A DNA stretch of 64,000 bases. Source: Ricinus communis. Taxonomy: Eukaryota; Streptophyta; Magnoliopsida; Malpighiales; Euphorbiaceae. How positions within the stretch are numbered: position 1 is the stretch's first letter; each line of letters starts with the position of its first letter. The notes beneath the pieces are model-generated. The model made no database searches, was not told the DNA's origin, and worked only from the letters and a program-made list of their open reading frames with translations. The stretch covers positions 4,657,582-4,721,581 of the forward strand of contig NC_063262.1 of assembly GCF_019578655.1 (NCBI RefSeq). Direction: 5' to 3'. Below, piece by piece: positions 63,459 through 64,000 of the stretch. A program made the translations under genes and the position numbers.

Positions 63459-64000
63459 CTGCAGTTTATCATATCAATATTTGGACATGGAATAATTCAA
63501 TCACTAGTCTGCTGTCCTGCTGCAGAAATATCATGTAACAACTGATGTGAACTAATACAATAACAATACTATCCAGATGTTTTACTGTTTGGAAAATATA
63601 GTCATGCAACAAAACCAACAAAGACAACTAAGATATCCAAGTCCTATCATCACGATATTATCGCTGTCTCTATGTTAAGCTGGGATTTCCTTTTGAAGAA
63701 GTAAATACAAGAAAAGATTAGAAGAGATGTTGAAATAAGATAAAGTGAAAGGACATGTCGGAAACCCAAGAGCAACTAATATTTGTTATGTTATACATTT
63801 GTAACCCCCATTCAAGGAGTTGTATTCATAAGTTGCATTGCAGTTAAATGAATTCCACTTATTTAAGCATATGATCTATTGACTAAAACCTTCAGGTCTT
63901 TCATCCTAAGGAAATGTAATATCAATGGCGGTTTTGCCTCAACTTTTACCTCTAAATTGGAGAGTTAAATACTCCCAGGACTAGCCATGTTCAAATCATT
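63459..64000 (-). other. Intron of the BCAT gene up to the window edge
   Basis: The acceptor for the 63458 exon is at 63460-63459 (AG on the minus strand). No further BCAT coding segment was found up to 64000, so the next exon should lie just beyond the window. Confidence 0.6.

Noticed and set aside
1..64000. CRISPR arrays, operons, origins or prophage
   Set aside because: None seen. Spliced genes and repeat content show a plant nuclear chromosome.

Overview
This is a plant nuclear window, almost certainly from a eudicot. Genes are split by short GT-AG introns, spacers are long and very AT-rich, and (TA)n microsatellites and small transposon relics are common. There are no bacterial-style operons. 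The gene set and protein sequences resemble rosids (a member of the Malpighiales would fit), but nothing here fixes the species.

Six protein-coding genes are supported, in this order: (1) the 3' half of an HflX-type GTPase gene (+, exons 291-1637, truncated by the left edge); (2) a Golgi CGR2/CGR3-type putative pectin methyltransferase (+, 3950-6885, six coding exons and a 5'-UTR intron); (3) an intronless DYW-class pentatricopeptide repeat protein (-, 8820-10982); (4) a type-2 1-aminocyclopropane-1-carboxylate synthase (+, 21771-23495, four exons); (5) an R2R3-MYB of the RAX/MYB84 group (-, 52068-53320, three exons); (6) the last two exons of a branched-chain aminotransferase gene (-, 63064-63458, continuing off the right edge). 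From memory, Arabidopsis carries the same series on chromosome 3: HflX At3g49725, CGR2 At3g49720, PPR At3g49710, ACS9 At3g49700, MYB84/RAX3 At3g49690, BCAT3 At3g49680. The window is therefore a conserved collinear block. The genes do not form one pathway; what is conserved is the neighbourhood.

Spacing is very uneven. The first three genes lie within 11 kb. About 10.8 kb separates the PPR gene from the ACS gene, about 28.6 kb separates ACS from MYB, and about 9.7 kb separates MYB from BCAT. No convincing gene was found in these long spacers. They contain an hAT-like relic (13.58-13.89 kb), a Mutator-like MITE with inverted termini and a degenerate 9-bp target duplication (50.14-50.41 kb) with a related copy (27.1-27.5 kb), a fold-back element (45.07-45.87 kb), tRNA-like SINE heads, a split tandem duplication (30.4-30.9 kb), a dimeric tandem array (59.69-60.35 kb), recurring AT-rich repeats and many microsatellites. 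A short nuclear copy of mitochondrial DNA around the start of rrn18 lies between the CGR and PPR genes (about 7.23-7.43 kb).

The least explained segment is a GC-richer island at 34.12-34.52 kb. It contains three perfect short hairpins and a long-range inverted pair. It could be a structured non-coding RNA, a miR482-like precursor or a transposon relic. No radically new system was recognised; the best leads are this island, the acidic insert in the HflX GTPase, and the two orphan ORFs at 3.2-3.4 and 8.4-8.7 kb.
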